Assembly: GCF_019510245.1 (NCBI RefSeq)
Contig: NZ_JAEKKT010000189.1
Location: 1 to 38,300, forward strand
Direction: 5' to 3'
Length of the DNA: 38,300 bases
Origin: Streptomyces sp.
GTDB taxonomy: Bacteria; Actinomycetota; Actinomycetes; Streptomycetales; Streptomycetaceae
The position numbers were made by a program, and so were the translations under genes. Positions 17,587-26,016 of the stretch are shown in pieces; position 1 is the first letter of the stretch, and every line of letters begins with the position of its first letter. Below the pieces are notes generated by a model. It saw nothing but the letters and a program-made list of their open reading frames with translations, had not been told where the DNA came from and did not search any database.

Positions 17587-19260
17587 TCACCGAATTCCGG
17601 GCGAGGCGATCGCCGGCGGCGTGCAGGCGATCCCGGCGACCTCGACCCGAACACCCCACGCTTCAAGTGTCCTGGCTGTCTGTACCAGGGTGACCTGCGA
17701 GAACGGGAACAGGGTGTCGGCGGTGAGGTCGGTGCCGTCCTTCAGCAGGATGGCAAAGACGACCTTGGAAGGACGGAAGCCCTCCGGTAGCCCGCGCCCA
17801 TTCCGCGCCGCGGCCACTTTCCGGGCGAATCGCTCCCTTCCCTCCGGGGAGTTTCGCAGCGTCTGTACGGCGACGAGTGCCTGGCTGAAGAGGTGGCTCA
17901 GCGCGTCGGAACCCCTGGCGCGCTTCACCATGACCAGGACATTGTCCGGGCTCAGCAGGTCGCAGATCTCAACGCCGTTCCCGCGGTGCAACGCGGTCTG
18001 AACGTTGTCGCGGTCGAAGCAGACGTATCCGGGCCGCTGGTCCGGCACGGACGCGTTGTAGGTGCGCTCCCTCTCCCCGGGGATCCAAGGGGGCAGGTCG
18101 ACGGACGGGGTGTCGGTGATCAGCCGTTCGGCGTGCGAGCGGATCGTCTTCAGGTACTCCTGGTCGACCTCGTACCAGTGCTCGTCCATCAAGAAGAACC
18201 GGCGGGAGTCGAGAAACACTTCCGCCTCGATCCAGCGAAGAGCGCTGGATGTCCAGATTTCGTCGGCCCGGTCGGCGCGGTTGTGCCGATAGAGCGTGAC
18301 GGTTCCTTCCCGGAGCGCGGCCACGCGGCTGCCCGCACGCTGGACGCGCGCACGGCAGAGGACGTACTCAAGGTCGAAGTCGTCGGTCGACCGGCCGGCC
18401 GAGTCGCTGTTGATCCTGGCCCTGAACGCCCGAGCGGCCATGTAGTCGTCCCAACGGTCGGCGGGGACGGCGACGCTGATTCTCCCGTCGGGCTCCTGAC
18501 CCAGAAGGTCGTCGAGCATGGCCTCCAGGCGGGTGCCAAGGCTGGGGTCGTCGACGGGCACGACGTGTTCGACGAACTCCAGCTCCGGAGTCGGCTTCTC
18601 CTCACGCAGGACGCGAGCGATCGCACGGATGTCGGCGATCAGGTCGGCGCCCTCCACGCCGAGCCGCATGCGTAGGCCGGCGCCACCCTCGGCACTGGAG
18701 ATCTTCCCCGGGTTGTCCCGGGAGATGGTGAGAGGAATGTTGTCCAGGTGCCCGCCGAGACGGCGCACGATCTGTGCGTGCTCGACGATTCCCAGGCTCC
18801 ACACCGAGGCTCCGCTGGGGATCAGAGTGATGTCGGTGCGTCCTCCGCCCGGCGTGTGCGACACAAGGTCCCGGATCTTCGCGGGGTCCACCCGGCGGGA
18901 CGCGAAGCTCAGCCCGAAGCGGTGGTCCTTCAGACCGTCGGGCACCAAGCGGAAGCCCTGGTCATAGCCGATCGCGTACACCTCACCGTCGACTGCGACC
19001 ATCAGCAGGCCGGCCGAGCGGTTGACGGGCCGTGACACCTCGATACCCGTCGTTCGGAAGATCTCGTCGCACCAGCTCGCGACGGGCTGCTCGAAGCTGC
19101 CGGTGACCAGGACTGCCGGTACACCGAGGTTCTCGGGGACGTCGACATCCGCGTGGACCCTTTCCAACTGGTCCGCGTCCAAGGCGTCGAACATCGCGTC
19201 GGCAGTGGGAGGCACGCCTCTGAGCCGGTACAGGGTTCGCTTGGACGTACGGGCCGTCAT
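17587..19260 (-). CDS. TIGR04141/DUF6119 family sporadically distributed protein
   Basis: A 557-residue protein; ATG 19260 is preceded by GAGGAG at good distance. The sequence follows the family pattern: RTLYRLRGVPP, then a sporadic-protein core with VNRSAGLLMVAVDGEVYAIGYDQGFRLV, KDHRFGLSFASRRVDPAKIRDL, TLIPSGASVWSLGIVEHAQIVRRLGG and SAEGGAGLRMRLGVEGADLI. The C-terminal half has ICDLLSPDNVLVMVKRARGSDALSHLFSQALVAVQTL and KVVFAILLKDGTDL. The biochemical activity is not established to my knowledge; family members appear patchily and often near mobile or defence genes. Here it is the last gene of a leftward set, 111 bases after the small CHYHQYE protein. Confidence 0.75.
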   Translation of the reverse strand: MTARTSKRTLYRLRGVPPTADAMFDALDADQLERVHADVDVPENLGVPAVLVTGSFEQPVASWCDEIFRTTGIEVSRPVNRSAGLLMVAVDGEVYAIGYDQGFRLVPDGLKDHRFGLSFASRRVDPAKIRDLVSHTPGGGRTDITLIPSGASVWSLGIVEHAQIVRRLGGHLDNIPLTISRDNPGKISSAEGGAGLRMRLGVEGADLIADIRAIARVLREEKPTPELEFVEHVVPVDDPSLGTRLEAMLDDLLGQEPDGRISVAVPADRWDDYMAARAFRARINSDSAGRSTDDFDLEYVLCRARVQRAGSRVAALREGTVTLYRHNRADRADEIWTSSALRWIEAEVFLDSRRFFLMDEHWYEVDQEYLKTIRSHAERLITDTPSVDLPPWIPGERERTYNASVPDQRPGYVCFDRDNVQTALHRGNGVEICDLLSPDNVLVMVKRARGSDALSHLFSQALVAVQTLRNSPEGRERFARKVAAARNGRGLPEGFRPSKVVFAILLKDGTDLTADTLFPFSQVTLVQTARTLEAWGVRVEVAGIACTPPAIASPGIR

Positions 19261-19371
19261 ACCGCTGCTCCTCGTTCTGGTCTGCGTGGACGGTCGCGGT
19301 AACCGTCCTCGTGGTGTCGTTCTCACGTATGTCTCCTCCCGGCGGCGCGCCTCACCTGGCGCCGACGCGGA

Positions 19372-19776
19372 TCAGCGCGTCAATAGGGCGATGACCGCCG
19401 CGACTTCCGTATGCCAGGCGCGGACCTGGTCCTCCGTGGGACCGATCTCGTACTGGTGGTAGTGGCATCCCAGGCAGAGTTGGCTCCACACGGCCTTCGC
19501 CCGGCGGGCGGTTCCCGCTTCGGCGCAGCCGCGGAGCCAAAGGAACGCGGACCGCTGGGTGCCCTCCCGGATCGCCCGGGGCGCCCGGTGGGCGGTGAGG
19601 CGGTCGGCGACGGCGCTCTCCAGAGCGGCACGGAGGGCGAACGCGGCACCTCGGCACCGACTCGTCGTGGCGGCGGACGCGGTGGGTACGGCCGTGTCAG
19701 CGGGCGGGGCGGGCTCGTCGGTGTCCGTGAGGAGCAGGTCGGCGGTGTCGAGAAGCTGACGGATCGTCTGGTTCAC
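19372..19776 (-). CDS. Small CHYHQYE-motif protein linked to SMC-like ATPase
   Basis: A 134-residue mostly helical protein. The GTG start overlaps the ATPase stop as GTGA, so the two are coupled. Residues about 40-60 (GAAFALRAALESAVADRL) and the C-terminal block VWSQLCLGCHYHQYEIGPTEDQVRAWHTEVAAVIALL look like the helical HEPN-type small proteins seen in actinobacteria. I do not see the catalytic R-x4-6-H of HEPN ribonucleases, so nuclease activity should not be assumed. Its position between a Rad50-like ATPase and a DUF6119 gene suggests an accessory or effector subunit of a defence complex. No firm family name can be given. Confidence 0.65.
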   Translation of the reverse strand: MNQTIRQLLDTADLLLTDTDEPAPPADTAVPTASAATTSRCRGAAFALRAALESAVADRLTAHRAPRAIREGTQRSAFLWLRGCAEAGTARRAKAVWSQLCLGCHYHQYEIGPTEDQVRAWHTEVAAVIALLTR

Positions 19777-22247
19777 GGCCCCTCCTCGGGCTTGCGTACC
19801 GTCAGGGCGACGGCCTTGATGTCGTCCATGAACCGCTGGGGGTCCGGCATCGAGGTGCCCGACGGGTGGGCGCCCTCCTGGCACTGCCGGACAAGGTCCA
19901 CCGCCTTGGGGCCGCACCGCCTGCGCAGTTCGCCGTAGACGTCACCGGCCGTCTTCGACGAGTCTCCGAAGAGCCCGAGGGCGGCCGTGTCCATGAGCGT
20001 GACGGCCCTCGCGACGGTCTTCTCCGCCTCGTGTTCGGTCATCCCCGCCCGGTGCAGCCGCAGCCAGGCGGCCTCGGAGAAGGCCCGTTCCAGGACGGCG
20101 CGGCAGAGGCTGGGCAGCACATGGGTCATCGCGACCGGCGGGAGGTTCCGCGTGCGGATGAGGGCGTGTGCGTCGGCCAGTGCCTGACGGACCGGATCGG
20201 TCACCCGCTTCACGGTGACCACGGACCGGCCCGCCCGCTCCACCTCCAGTACGGTGACCGGGAGTTCCTGGTGGGTGAAGGCCCGCTGGAGCCGTGTGTC
20301 GTGGGTGAAGACCACGACTTGCCGGGTCTCGCCGAGGTCATGCAGCACCTTCGCGAGGCCGTGGACCTTGGCGGGATCCATGGACTGCACGGGGTCGTCG
20401 ATGACGACGAACCCGAAGGGGCTGTCCGGCGCGGCGGCGCGCGGCAGGAAGAGCGAGAGCGCGAGGGAGTGCAGTTCGCCCTGGCTCATCACACCGAGCG
20501 CCGACGCCTCGGTGCCGTCGACGGACACGTCCATCACCAGCTTGCGCACGTTGGCCTTCTCGCTGCCGGTCAGGCGTACGGAACGCAGGTCCACGCTGCT
20601 CTGCTGGCGCAGTTCCTCCCAGATCCGCTGCGAGTGGTCCTCGAACGGCCGCAGCCGCTCCTCGCGCAGCTCGGCCCGCGCCTCCTTGAGCCACTTGCGG
20701 GCCGCCCTGACCTGGCGAAGCCGGGGCCTGCCGGCGTACGCGGGCCGGGCCCGGTCGAGCCAGCCAGCGAGGCGGGTGACACAGGTGCGCCACTCCTCGT
20801 CGAGCTTTTCCAGCTCCCGCAGCGCCTCCTCGCGCAGCGCGGCACAGGCGTCGGCGAGGACGAGCGCTGCGGCCTCGGCGCGGGCCGCGGGCCGCTCGGC
20901 GTCGTCGAGCACCCGGCACGCCTGCCACTCCTCCCACGGGTCCACGAGCGGGGCGGGCAGCCACGCGGGGACCGGCGTGACGAGGTAGCGGAGGGCGTCC
21001 ACCGCGTCCCGCAGCCCGGTGCGGGCCTCCTGCGCGGTCGCGGCCTCCTGCCGCAGGCCGGCCACCTGCTCGGCGGCCCGCCCGGCCCACGCCTCGTCGA
21101 GCGCCCGGTCGGACCCGCACACCGGGCAGGTGTCCTCGTCCTGGTGTCGACGGCTGTGCTCCAGGGCCTTGGCCAGCAGTTCCGCACGCTGGTGCGCGTC
21201 CTCGGCGCCCGAGGCACGTACGTCGTCGAGTACGGCGACGGCCTCGCGCAGCCGGTCCACGGCCGCGCCGACCGCGCCGAGGTCCGGTCCGGCCAGCGCG
21301 ACGGTCGCACGCAGTTCCCTCAGGCGGCCCTCGTCCGCGGCGGGCAGTGCGGTCACGAGGGAGTCGAGCTCGGCGAAGTCGGGGTCGCCCGCCTTGCCGA
21401 CGATCGCGAGCGCGCGTACCGCCCGCGGGTCGTCCAGCCCCGACAACGCCTCGGCGAGTGCGGGCCGTTCGGCCTCGACCTGCTTCAGCGCGGAGTCGAG
21501 CGTCTTCTCGATGCCCTGGAGCCGCTCGTCTGCGTCGGTCAGTTCGCGCAGTCCGAGGATGGCGGCGACCGAGTCGTACTGCTCGCTGGGCCTGCCATTG
21601 AGGATCTTGTCGAGATCCGCGTACGACAGGAAGGGGCTGTAGTCGTTCAGGGCCCGCTCCCACCCGATGCCGGCGAAGGGCCGCCGGCCGTGGCCCGGCC
21701 GCCTGAACTCGACCTCGGGGGCGGTGACGTCGTCGCCGGGCCAGGTGCACGTCAGCGTGGACGGCCGGGGGTCGCCCGCGAGGGCGAGGCGGACCTCGAC
21801 CTTCGGGTCGGCCCCGTCGTGCAGATTGCGCCAGTGCCGGCGCCACACCTCGCCCCGCTGCTTGTCCAGGCGGGCGGTCCGGCCCGTGAGCGCCGTCTCG
21901 GCACCCTCGGCGAGGCTGGACTTCCCCGAGCCGTTGCGCCCCACGACGAGGGTGACGCCGGGCCGCGCGGTCAGCGGCAGCCGCGCCTTGCGGCCGATGC
22001 CGCCAAAGCCGTTGACGCTGATGGAGTCGAGGAACACCCGCTGGTCCGGGTGCGGGGCGGCGGGGGCGCCGGAGGCCTCCGGCGCGGTGGCGCCCAGTGC
22101 CTCGCGCAGGAGCTCCCGGGGTGCCTCGGCGAGCGCCGAGCCTTCGAGGCGGGCGGTCAGGCGGGAGAGCGTCGAGGAGGCGCCTCGGCGATGATCGACC
22201 TGCTGGTCGGATGCGTTCGGCTCGCTCTGTGCGGGGTGTTCCGTCAT
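19773..22247 (-). CDS. Rad50/SMC/RecF-like AAA ATPase, putative defence sensor
   Basis: An 824-residue ABC-type ATPase. The ATP site is complete. Walker A GRNGSGKSS lies at 103-111, the signature loop MSQGELHSLALSLFL starts at 587, Walker B FVVIDDP starts at 613, with D-loop SMDPAK, and the H-loop FTHD lies at 647-650. The central part is coiled coil interrupted by a Cys-x2-Cys turn (CPVCGSD, Cys374 and Cys377), like a Rad50 zinc hook. The last 165 residues form an extra helical domain absent from Rad50. The architecture recalls Lamassu LmuB, RloC and other DNA-end sensing defence ATPases. ATG 22247 follows GGAGAG. It heads a leftward operon with the CHYHQYE gene (GTGA overlap) and probably DUF6119. 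Confidence 0.8.
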   Translation of the reverse strand: MTEHPAQSEPNASDQQVDHRRGASSTLSRLTARLEGSALAEAPRELLREALGATAPEASGAPAAPHPDQRVFLDSISVNGFGGIGRKARLPLTARPGVTLVVGRNGSGKSSLAEGAETALTGRTARLDKQRGEVWRRHWRNLHDGADPKVEVRLALAGDPRPSTLTCTWPGDDVTAPEVEFRRPGHGRRPFAGIGWERALNDYSPFLSYADLDKILNGRPSEQYDSVAAILGLRELTDADERLQGIEKTLDSALKQVEAERPALAEALSGLDDPRAVRALAIVGKAGDPDFAELDSLVTALPAADEGRLRELRATVALAGPDLGAVGAAVDRLREAVAVLDDVRASGAEDAHQRAELLAKALEHSRRHQDEDTCPVCGSDRALDEAWAGRAAEQVAGLRQEAATAQEARTGLRDAVDALRYLVTPVPAWLPAPLVDPWEEWQACRVLDDAERPAARAEAAALVLADACAALREEALRELEKLDEEWRTCVTRLAGWLDRARPAYAGRPRLRQVRAARKWLKEARAELREERLRPFEDHSQRIWEELRQQSSVDLRSVRLTGSEKANVRKLVMDVSVDGTEASALGVMSQGELHSLALSLFLPRAAAPDSPFGFVVIDDPVQSMDPAKVHGLAKVLHDLGETRQVVVFTHDTRLQRAFTHQELPVTVLEVERAGRSVVTVKRVTDPVRQALADAHALIRTRNLPPVAMTHVLPSLCRAVLERAFSEAAWLRLHRAGMTEHEAEKTVARAVTLMDTAALGLFGDSSKTAGDVYGELRRRCGPKAVDLVRQCQEGAHPSGTSMPDPQRFMDDIKAVALTVRKPEEGP

Positions 22248-22386
22248 GGTGCTCTCCGCCCTCCGTGGTCGGTTCCGGGGCCGGGCCGTGCGCTGGGCGA
22301 GGGCCGTGAGCCTCTCGCTTTGCGCGAGCCCGGTGTGACGGAACAGACGTTAGAGGCGGAGAAGTTAATCAATCCATGGTCTCGGC

Positions 22387-22402
22387 GATAACCCTGGTTA
22401 TC
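22387..22402. promoter_or_regulatory. Operator-like palindrome upstream of SMC/DUF6119 operon
   Basis: GATAACCCTGGTTATC is the core of a 20-base perfect dyad (22385-22404: 9-base arms, 2-base centre). Its centre is about 148 bases upstream of the ATPase start codon. A 14/16 match (GATAATCCGGGTTATC) lies at almost the same distance before the type I restriction operon. It also sits just beyond the stop of the convergent-side RsbW-like gene, where AT-rich promoter-like sequence (GTTAATCAATCC) begins. Confidence 0.6.
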
Positions 22403-22407
22403 GCAAA

Positions 22408-22941
22408 TTAGACCTCTGCACTGTCAGTTAGATGGGCGATGGACACTTCCGCCCACACCGTCTTGCCCAACGGGTAGCGCGGTGCCGAGCCCCAGCGCAC
22501 GGCCAGGGTGTCGACCAGGAGCAGCCCTCGACCCGACTCTCCCTCTGGGGCCGACGAAGGCGGCATCGCCGGGGGTCGTTTCGCGGAGGCCGCGTCTGCG
22601 ACCTCGACGCGGACCAGGCCCGCGGCCGCGTCGAGAGCGACCCGGAGACCGAAGCCGTGTCCCGGTACGCGGCCGTGGAGCACGGCGTTCGCGGCGAGTT
22701 CGGCGACCACGAGGGCGACCGCGCACGACGCGTCCGACGCCGGCGGATACCCCCGCTCCTCCAGGTGCTGTACGGCGAGTTGCCGAGCCAGTCGCGCACC
22801 CCGGGGCGAGGAGGTGAACTGTGCGACCAGAGGCGGCAGTTCGCTCTGTACGTTCGTCGTTTCTGTCAGCACGGCGTGGTCCGTCCTTGGCTGTCGAGCA
22901 GGGGATGTGGCGTGGTGTGCGTGAGTCGTCACGTTCCGCAC
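22408..22941 (-). CDS. RsbW-like ATP-binding (histidine kinase-fold) regulatory protein
   Basis: A 177-residue protein from GTG 22941 (GTG 22932 is also possible). It has the HATPase_c_2 fold of anti-sigma-factor kinases: SSPRGARLARQLAVQHL, the N-box VALVVAELAANAVLHGRV, the G1-like strand GLVRVEVADAAS and the Gly loop ESGRGLLLVDTLAVRWG, followed by KTVWAEV. Streptomyces encode many such single-domain proteins next to XRE/DUF397 pairs, as here (divergent, 79 bases away). The partner sigma or anti-anti-sigma factor is not encoded nearby. It lies in the same direction as the SMC operon and ends just before the operator palindrome. Confidence 0.8.
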   Translation of the reverse strand: MRNVTTHAHHATSPARQPRTDHAVLTETTNVQSELPPLVAQFTSSPRGARLARQLAVQHLEERGYPPASDASCAVALVVAELAANAVLHGRVPGHGFGLRVALDAAAGLVRVEVADAASAKRPPAMPPSSAPEGESGRGLLLVDTLAVRWGSAPRYPLGKTVWAEVSIAHLTDSAEV

Positions 22942-23020
22942 TCAAGAGTCGTCCGGTAGCCCTACGCTCAACAGGTGACGCGGCCTTACTTTTCGACCCG
23001 TAAGGAACGGAAGTGACTCT

Positions 23021-23968
23021 TTGGCCAGTGGAATTGACCCCAGCGCGTCGATGGCCGCGCTGTTCGGTGCCCGGGTCCGCAGGCTTCGCCTCGCGGCCGG
23101 ACTGACCCAGACCGAACTGGGCGACAAGGTTCATGTGGTGGGTACGCGCATCACTCAGATCGAGCGCGCCTCCGGGGCTAAACCGACACTGGAGTTGGCG
23201 CGGGCGCTGGATGTGGTCCTCGGTGCGGATGACTTGCTCGTGGAGCTGTGGCCGTACGTGTATCGGGAGGCGTTTCCGGACTGGTCACGGAGGTTCATGG
23301 AGTGCGCGGAGGGGGCGGTAGCCATTCGCGAGTACGCGGCTCACGTGGTGCCGGGCCTGTTGCAGACCAAGCAGTACGCGAGGGCCGTTCTGAGCGTCGG
23401 CCTGACGCTCAGCAGTGATGAGCAATTGGAAGAACGACTCGCAGTGCGCATGACACGGCAGGAACGGCTCGGTTCGCCCGACCGGCCGGACTTGTGGGTG
23501 GTGCTCGACGAAGCTGTTCTCAGACGTCCGATCGGCGGGTGCGACGTGATGCGCGCGCAGTTGGAGCTGCTGCTCTATGTGGCGGCGGAGCACGACATCA
23601 CTGTCCAGGTGCTCCCGTTCGACCAGGGCGAGCACGACGCGATGGGCGGTTCCCTGACAGTGCTGACACTGCCGGATGGCTCTGAAGTTGCCTACACAGA
23701 GGGTGCTCACCACGGCCAACTCATTGAGGATCCAGCCGAAGTCAGCCGCTTCACAGTGACCTACGATCGGCTACGGGCGAATGCCCTGCCCCCGCTCATG
23801 TCGCTCGACATGATCCGATCCGCGATGGAGGGCTACAACCGTGGAGCGAATGTCCCGTCCCGATCTGAGCGTCGCCGCCTGGCGCAAGAGCAGCTACAGC
23901 AATCAGGAGGGCGGCAACTGCGTGGAGGTGGCCGAAGGATTCCGGGAGGCCGTCGTCCCCGTCCGTGA
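23021..23968 (+). CDS. XRE-family HTH regulator with DUF5753 domain
   Basis: A 315-residue protein. The TTG start has AAGGAACGGAAG at suitable distance; ATG 23051 is the alternative. An N-terminal helix-turn-helix (RVRRLRLAAGLTQTELGDKVHVVGTRITQIERASGAKPTLELARALD) is followed by the DUF5753 domain: WSRRFMECAEGAVAIREYAAHVVPGLLQTKQYARAVL, RQERLGSPDRPDLWVVLDEAVLRRPIGG, ITVQVLPFDQGEHDAMGGSLTVLTLPDG and YTEGAHHGQLIEDPAEVSRFTVTYDRLRANAL. These usually act with a small DUF397 protein, found immediately downstream. The last 40 residues (SERRRLAQEQLQQSGG...) read through the DUF397 gene in another frame and do not look like family sequence. Confidence 0.85.
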   Translation: MASGIDPSASMAALFGARVRRLRLAAGLTQTELGDKVHVVGTRITQIERASGAKPTLELARALDVVLGADDLLVELWPYVYREAFPDWSRRFMECAEGAVAIREYAAHVVPGLLQTKQYARAVLSVGLTLSSDEQLEERLAVRMTRQERLGSPDRPDLWVVLDEAVLRRPIGGCDVMRAQLELLLYVAAEHDITVQVLPFDQGEHDAMGGSLTVLTLPDGSEVAYTEGAHHGQLIEDPAEVSRFTVTYDRLRANALPPLMSLDMIRSAMEGYNRGANVPSRSERRRLAQEQLQQSGGRQLRGGGRRIPGGRRPRP

Positions 23969-24062
23969 CAGCAAGGTTCCGCAAGGTCCGGTGCTGTGCT
24001 TCGAAGCCGTCTCCTGGGCCGTCTTCATAGGTGAGTTGAAGGCTGGGGACCACCGTCCCTGA
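23841..24062 (+). CDS. DUF397 domain-containing protein
   Basis: A 73-residue protein with the full family signature: LSVAAWRKSSYSNQEGGNCVEVAEGF, VVPVRDSKVPQGPVLCFEAVSWAVFIGELK. The GTG start follows GGAGGG. DUF397 proteins are the partners of XRE/DUF5753 regulators (BldB/WhiJ-like pairs) in Streptomyces developmental and antibiotic control. It overlaps the end of the regulator gene by 128 bases, far more than usual. Confidence 0.88.
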   Translation: MERMSRPDLSVAAWRKSSYSNQEGGNCVEVAEGFREAVVPVRDSKVPQGPVLCFEAVSWAVFIGELKAGDHRP

Positions 24063-24201
24063 GCCCGCCGGGCTCTGGTCGTCGTCCATGCCATGGGCTC
24101 ACCGTCCCCCTGTCCGCGAGGGCCCGGCAGGCCGCTGACCTCCCTAAAGAACCGGGGGGAAGAACTCCCGCCCACCCACCCTCCCCGGCCGCACGGCTCG
24201 C

Positions 24202-24219
24202 GTCACTCGTCCGAGTGAC
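24202..24219. promoter_or_regulatory. Palindrome GTCACTCG-TC-CGAGTGAC
   Basis: Eight-base perfect arms with a 2-base centre lie 126-143 bases upstream of the HTH gene start, immediately before a possible promoter (TTGCAG at 24224, TACGTT at 24248, 18-base spacer). It is placed as an operator for the downstream gene. Confidence 0.4.
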
Positions 24220-24344
24220 CGGCTTGCAGGCGCGGGATACGGACGGTTACGTTCGCCGCGACAACCGCACACAGACTTCGGCCCCCGGCCGGGACGGCAA
24301 TCCCGATCGAGGGCCTGACCGATCAGGAAGTGAACACCTTCCCG

Positions 24345-25274
24345 ATGGCTGACCCGCAGTCTAACGCGCCCTCGCGCGCCGACGCCGGAGCTCCGACCTC
24401 CGGCGTGATCCACGTCCGCACCCGGCTGACGGCCGACTTCACGGTGATCTCCAACGCCCTCGCCCAGATGCGCGGCAGCGCCGTCACGGTCGGCGTCGCG
24501 GCGTACATCTCCTCGCTGCCATACGGCACCCCCGTGACCATCCCGGCCCTGTGCAAGCACTTCAGCGAGGGCGAGATCCTGATCTCGCGGGCGCTGAGGG
24601 AGTTGGAAGCGGCCGGTTACCTGGAGCGCCGCCGCGAGCGGACGTCCACCGGGCACGTCCGTACCCGCACTTACTTCTGCGACGTCCCCGGCGGCGATCC
24701 GCATACGGAACCGGACCCAGATCCGGACCCAGATCCGGACCCAGACCCGGACGGGCCTACCGAGCCGCCGAAGCCGCGCGGGCCGCGAAAGCAGAGCGCC
24801 GCCGCTGTGGTCGTTCCAGCATCCGTGCCCCCGGAGGAGACGGTGGCCGCGCCAGCGCCCGCACCAGTCGGGACGGAGGCACCGGTCCCGCTCGCCGACT
24901 CAGACCCCCGAGCCGTCGCCGTACTCACCGCACTGCGCCGGGTCGACCCCCGCCTCATCCTGTCCGCGCAGGAAACCGCCCGCCTCGCTCCGGCCGTCGC
25001 CCGGTGGCTCGCGGCGGGCCTGCTGCCCACGCACATCACGGAGCACCTCACCGCACGGCTGCCGGACTACTTCCTCACCCGCCCGGTCGGCATCCTCGCC
25101 TACCGCCTCAAGGAGACTCCCCTGCCGGTACCAGCCAGGAGCGCGGAACCCGCCGTGCGCCCGATGGTCGTGCCCATGCGGAACTGCGACGGCTGCGACC
25201 GGGGCTTCCGCTCGGCGGAACCAGGCCGTTGCCGGGGCTGCCGGGCCGGGGACCAACTCCGTGCGGCCGGCTGA
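24345..25274 (+). CDS. Helix-turn-helix domain protein (replication/transfer-regulator-like)
   Basis: A 309-residue protein; ATG 24345 is preferred because GTG 24330 sits directly on the AGGAAG ribosome-binding site. The N-terminal winged-helix part contains VIHVRTRLTADFTVISNALAQMRGSAVTVGVAAYISSLPYG and ALCKHFSEGEILISRALRELEAAGYLERRRERTSTGHVRTRTYF. An acidic (DP)n linker encoded by three 12-base tandem repeats follows, then a Pro/Ala-rich stretch. The C-terminal domain (LTALRRVDPRLILSAQETARLAPAVARWLAAGLLPTHITEHLTARLP) ends in a CDGCDRGFRSAEPGRCRGCR zinc-ribbon-like cysteine cluster. The family is frequent in Streptomyces; its function is unproven, probably DNA-binding. Confidence 0.7.
   Translation: MADPQSNAPSRADAGAPTSGVIHVRTRLTADFTVISNALAQMRGSAVTVGVAAYISSLPYGTPVTIPALCKHFSEGEILISRALRELEAAGYLERRRERTSTGHVRTRTYFCDVPGGDPHTEPDPDPDPDPDPDPDGPTEPPKPRGPRKQSAAAVVVPASVPPEETVAAPAPAPVGTEAPVPLADSDPRAVAVLTALRRVDPRLILSAQETARLAPAVARWLAAGLLPTHITEHLTARLPDYFLTRPVGILAYRLKETPLPVPARSAEPAVRPMVVPMRNCDGCDRGFRSAEPGRCRGCRAGDQLRAAG
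24711..24752. repeat. 12-bp tandem repeats encoding an Asp-Pro linker
   Basis: Three units of CCGGACCCAGAT (the third ends in C) plus a half unit give the PDPDPDPDPDPD linker of the HTH protein. Unit number could vary between strains by slippage. Confidence 0.85.
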
Positions 25275-25359
25275 GCCGATGACCGGGTGTGCGGTCCACC
25301 CGCAGGTGGGAGGCTTGATGTGGCACGATGCGAAATCAGGCGCCAGGAGGAGGTGGGGC

Positions 25360-26016
25360 ATGGTCGACAGGTTCAACGACGGGCTTCTGACGCCCACGGA
25401 AACCGCCTCCTACCTTGAGATTCCGCAGTCGACTCTCACGTCGTGGCTGAAGAACAAGGCCGCTGGAGCACCGCTGGTCCACCAGGTCGAGCCGGTGCGG
25501 AAGGGACAGCCCTCGGTGCCGTTCATCGCGGTGGCCGAGGCGCACGTTCTGCGTTCTCTGCGCTCTCTGGGACTCCGCATGAGCGAGATCAGGGAGGCGG
25601 CCGCCGCCGTACGAGATGCCTTCGACACCCCCTACGGCCTTGTGTCGAAGCGGATCGCCACGGATGGCGTGGACATCTTCATCGAGCACGGTTGGGGAGA
25701 TCTGCGCAGAGCCCGCGACGGCCAGGTCGCCATCCACGAAGTGGTCTCCGACTATCTCCGCTACCTCACCTGGGAGCCGGGCGAGGACTTCCCCTCCAGC
25801 CTGCGGCTGAGGCAGTACCCGGACTCCGTCCCCGTCGTGATCGATCCGCGGTTCGGCCACGGCCTCCCCGTGGTGGCCGCCAACCGCGTCGCGGTCCAGG
25901 CGATCACCGACCTGTGGGAGGCGGGGGAGACCGTCGAGGACATCGCGTACGACTACGACATGACGCCTGAGCAGGTGGAAGCGCTCTGCCGGGCCGTGGT
26001 GCACCTTGCCGCCTGA
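25360..26016 (+). CDS. DUF433 antitoxin-like protein with N-terminal HTH
   Basis: A 218-residue protein with a textbook ribosome-binding site (AGGAGGAGG) before ATG 25360. The N-terminus has a MerR/excisionase-like HTH (LLTPTETASYLEIPQSTLTSWLKN, and LRSLRSLGLRMSEIREAAAAVR). The C-terminal DUF433 domain reads VVIDPRFGHGLPVVAANRVAVQAITDLWEAGETVEDIAYDYDMTPEQVEALCRAVVHL. DUF433 proteins are the antitoxins of PIN-like (DUF5615) toxins, and the next gene overlaps this one by 11 bases. It probably also represses its own operon. Confidence 0.8.
   Translation: MVDRFNDGLLTPTETASYLEIPQSTLTSWLKNKAAGAPLVHQVEPVRKGQPSVPFIAVAEAHVLRSLRSLGLRMSEIREAAAAVRDAFDTPYGLVSKRIATDGVDIFIEHGWGDLRRARDGQVAIHEVVSDYLRYLTWEPGEDFPSSLRLRQYPDSVPVVIDPRFGHGLPVVAANRVAVQAITDLWEAGETVEDIAYDYDMTPEQVEALCRAVVHLAA

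Noticed and set aside
19773..22247. Naming the SMC/CHYHQYE/DUF6119 set as Lamassu
   Set aside because: The ATPase is similar in layout, but neither the small protein nor DUF6119 can be matched to Lamassu components by eye, so only a comparison is made.
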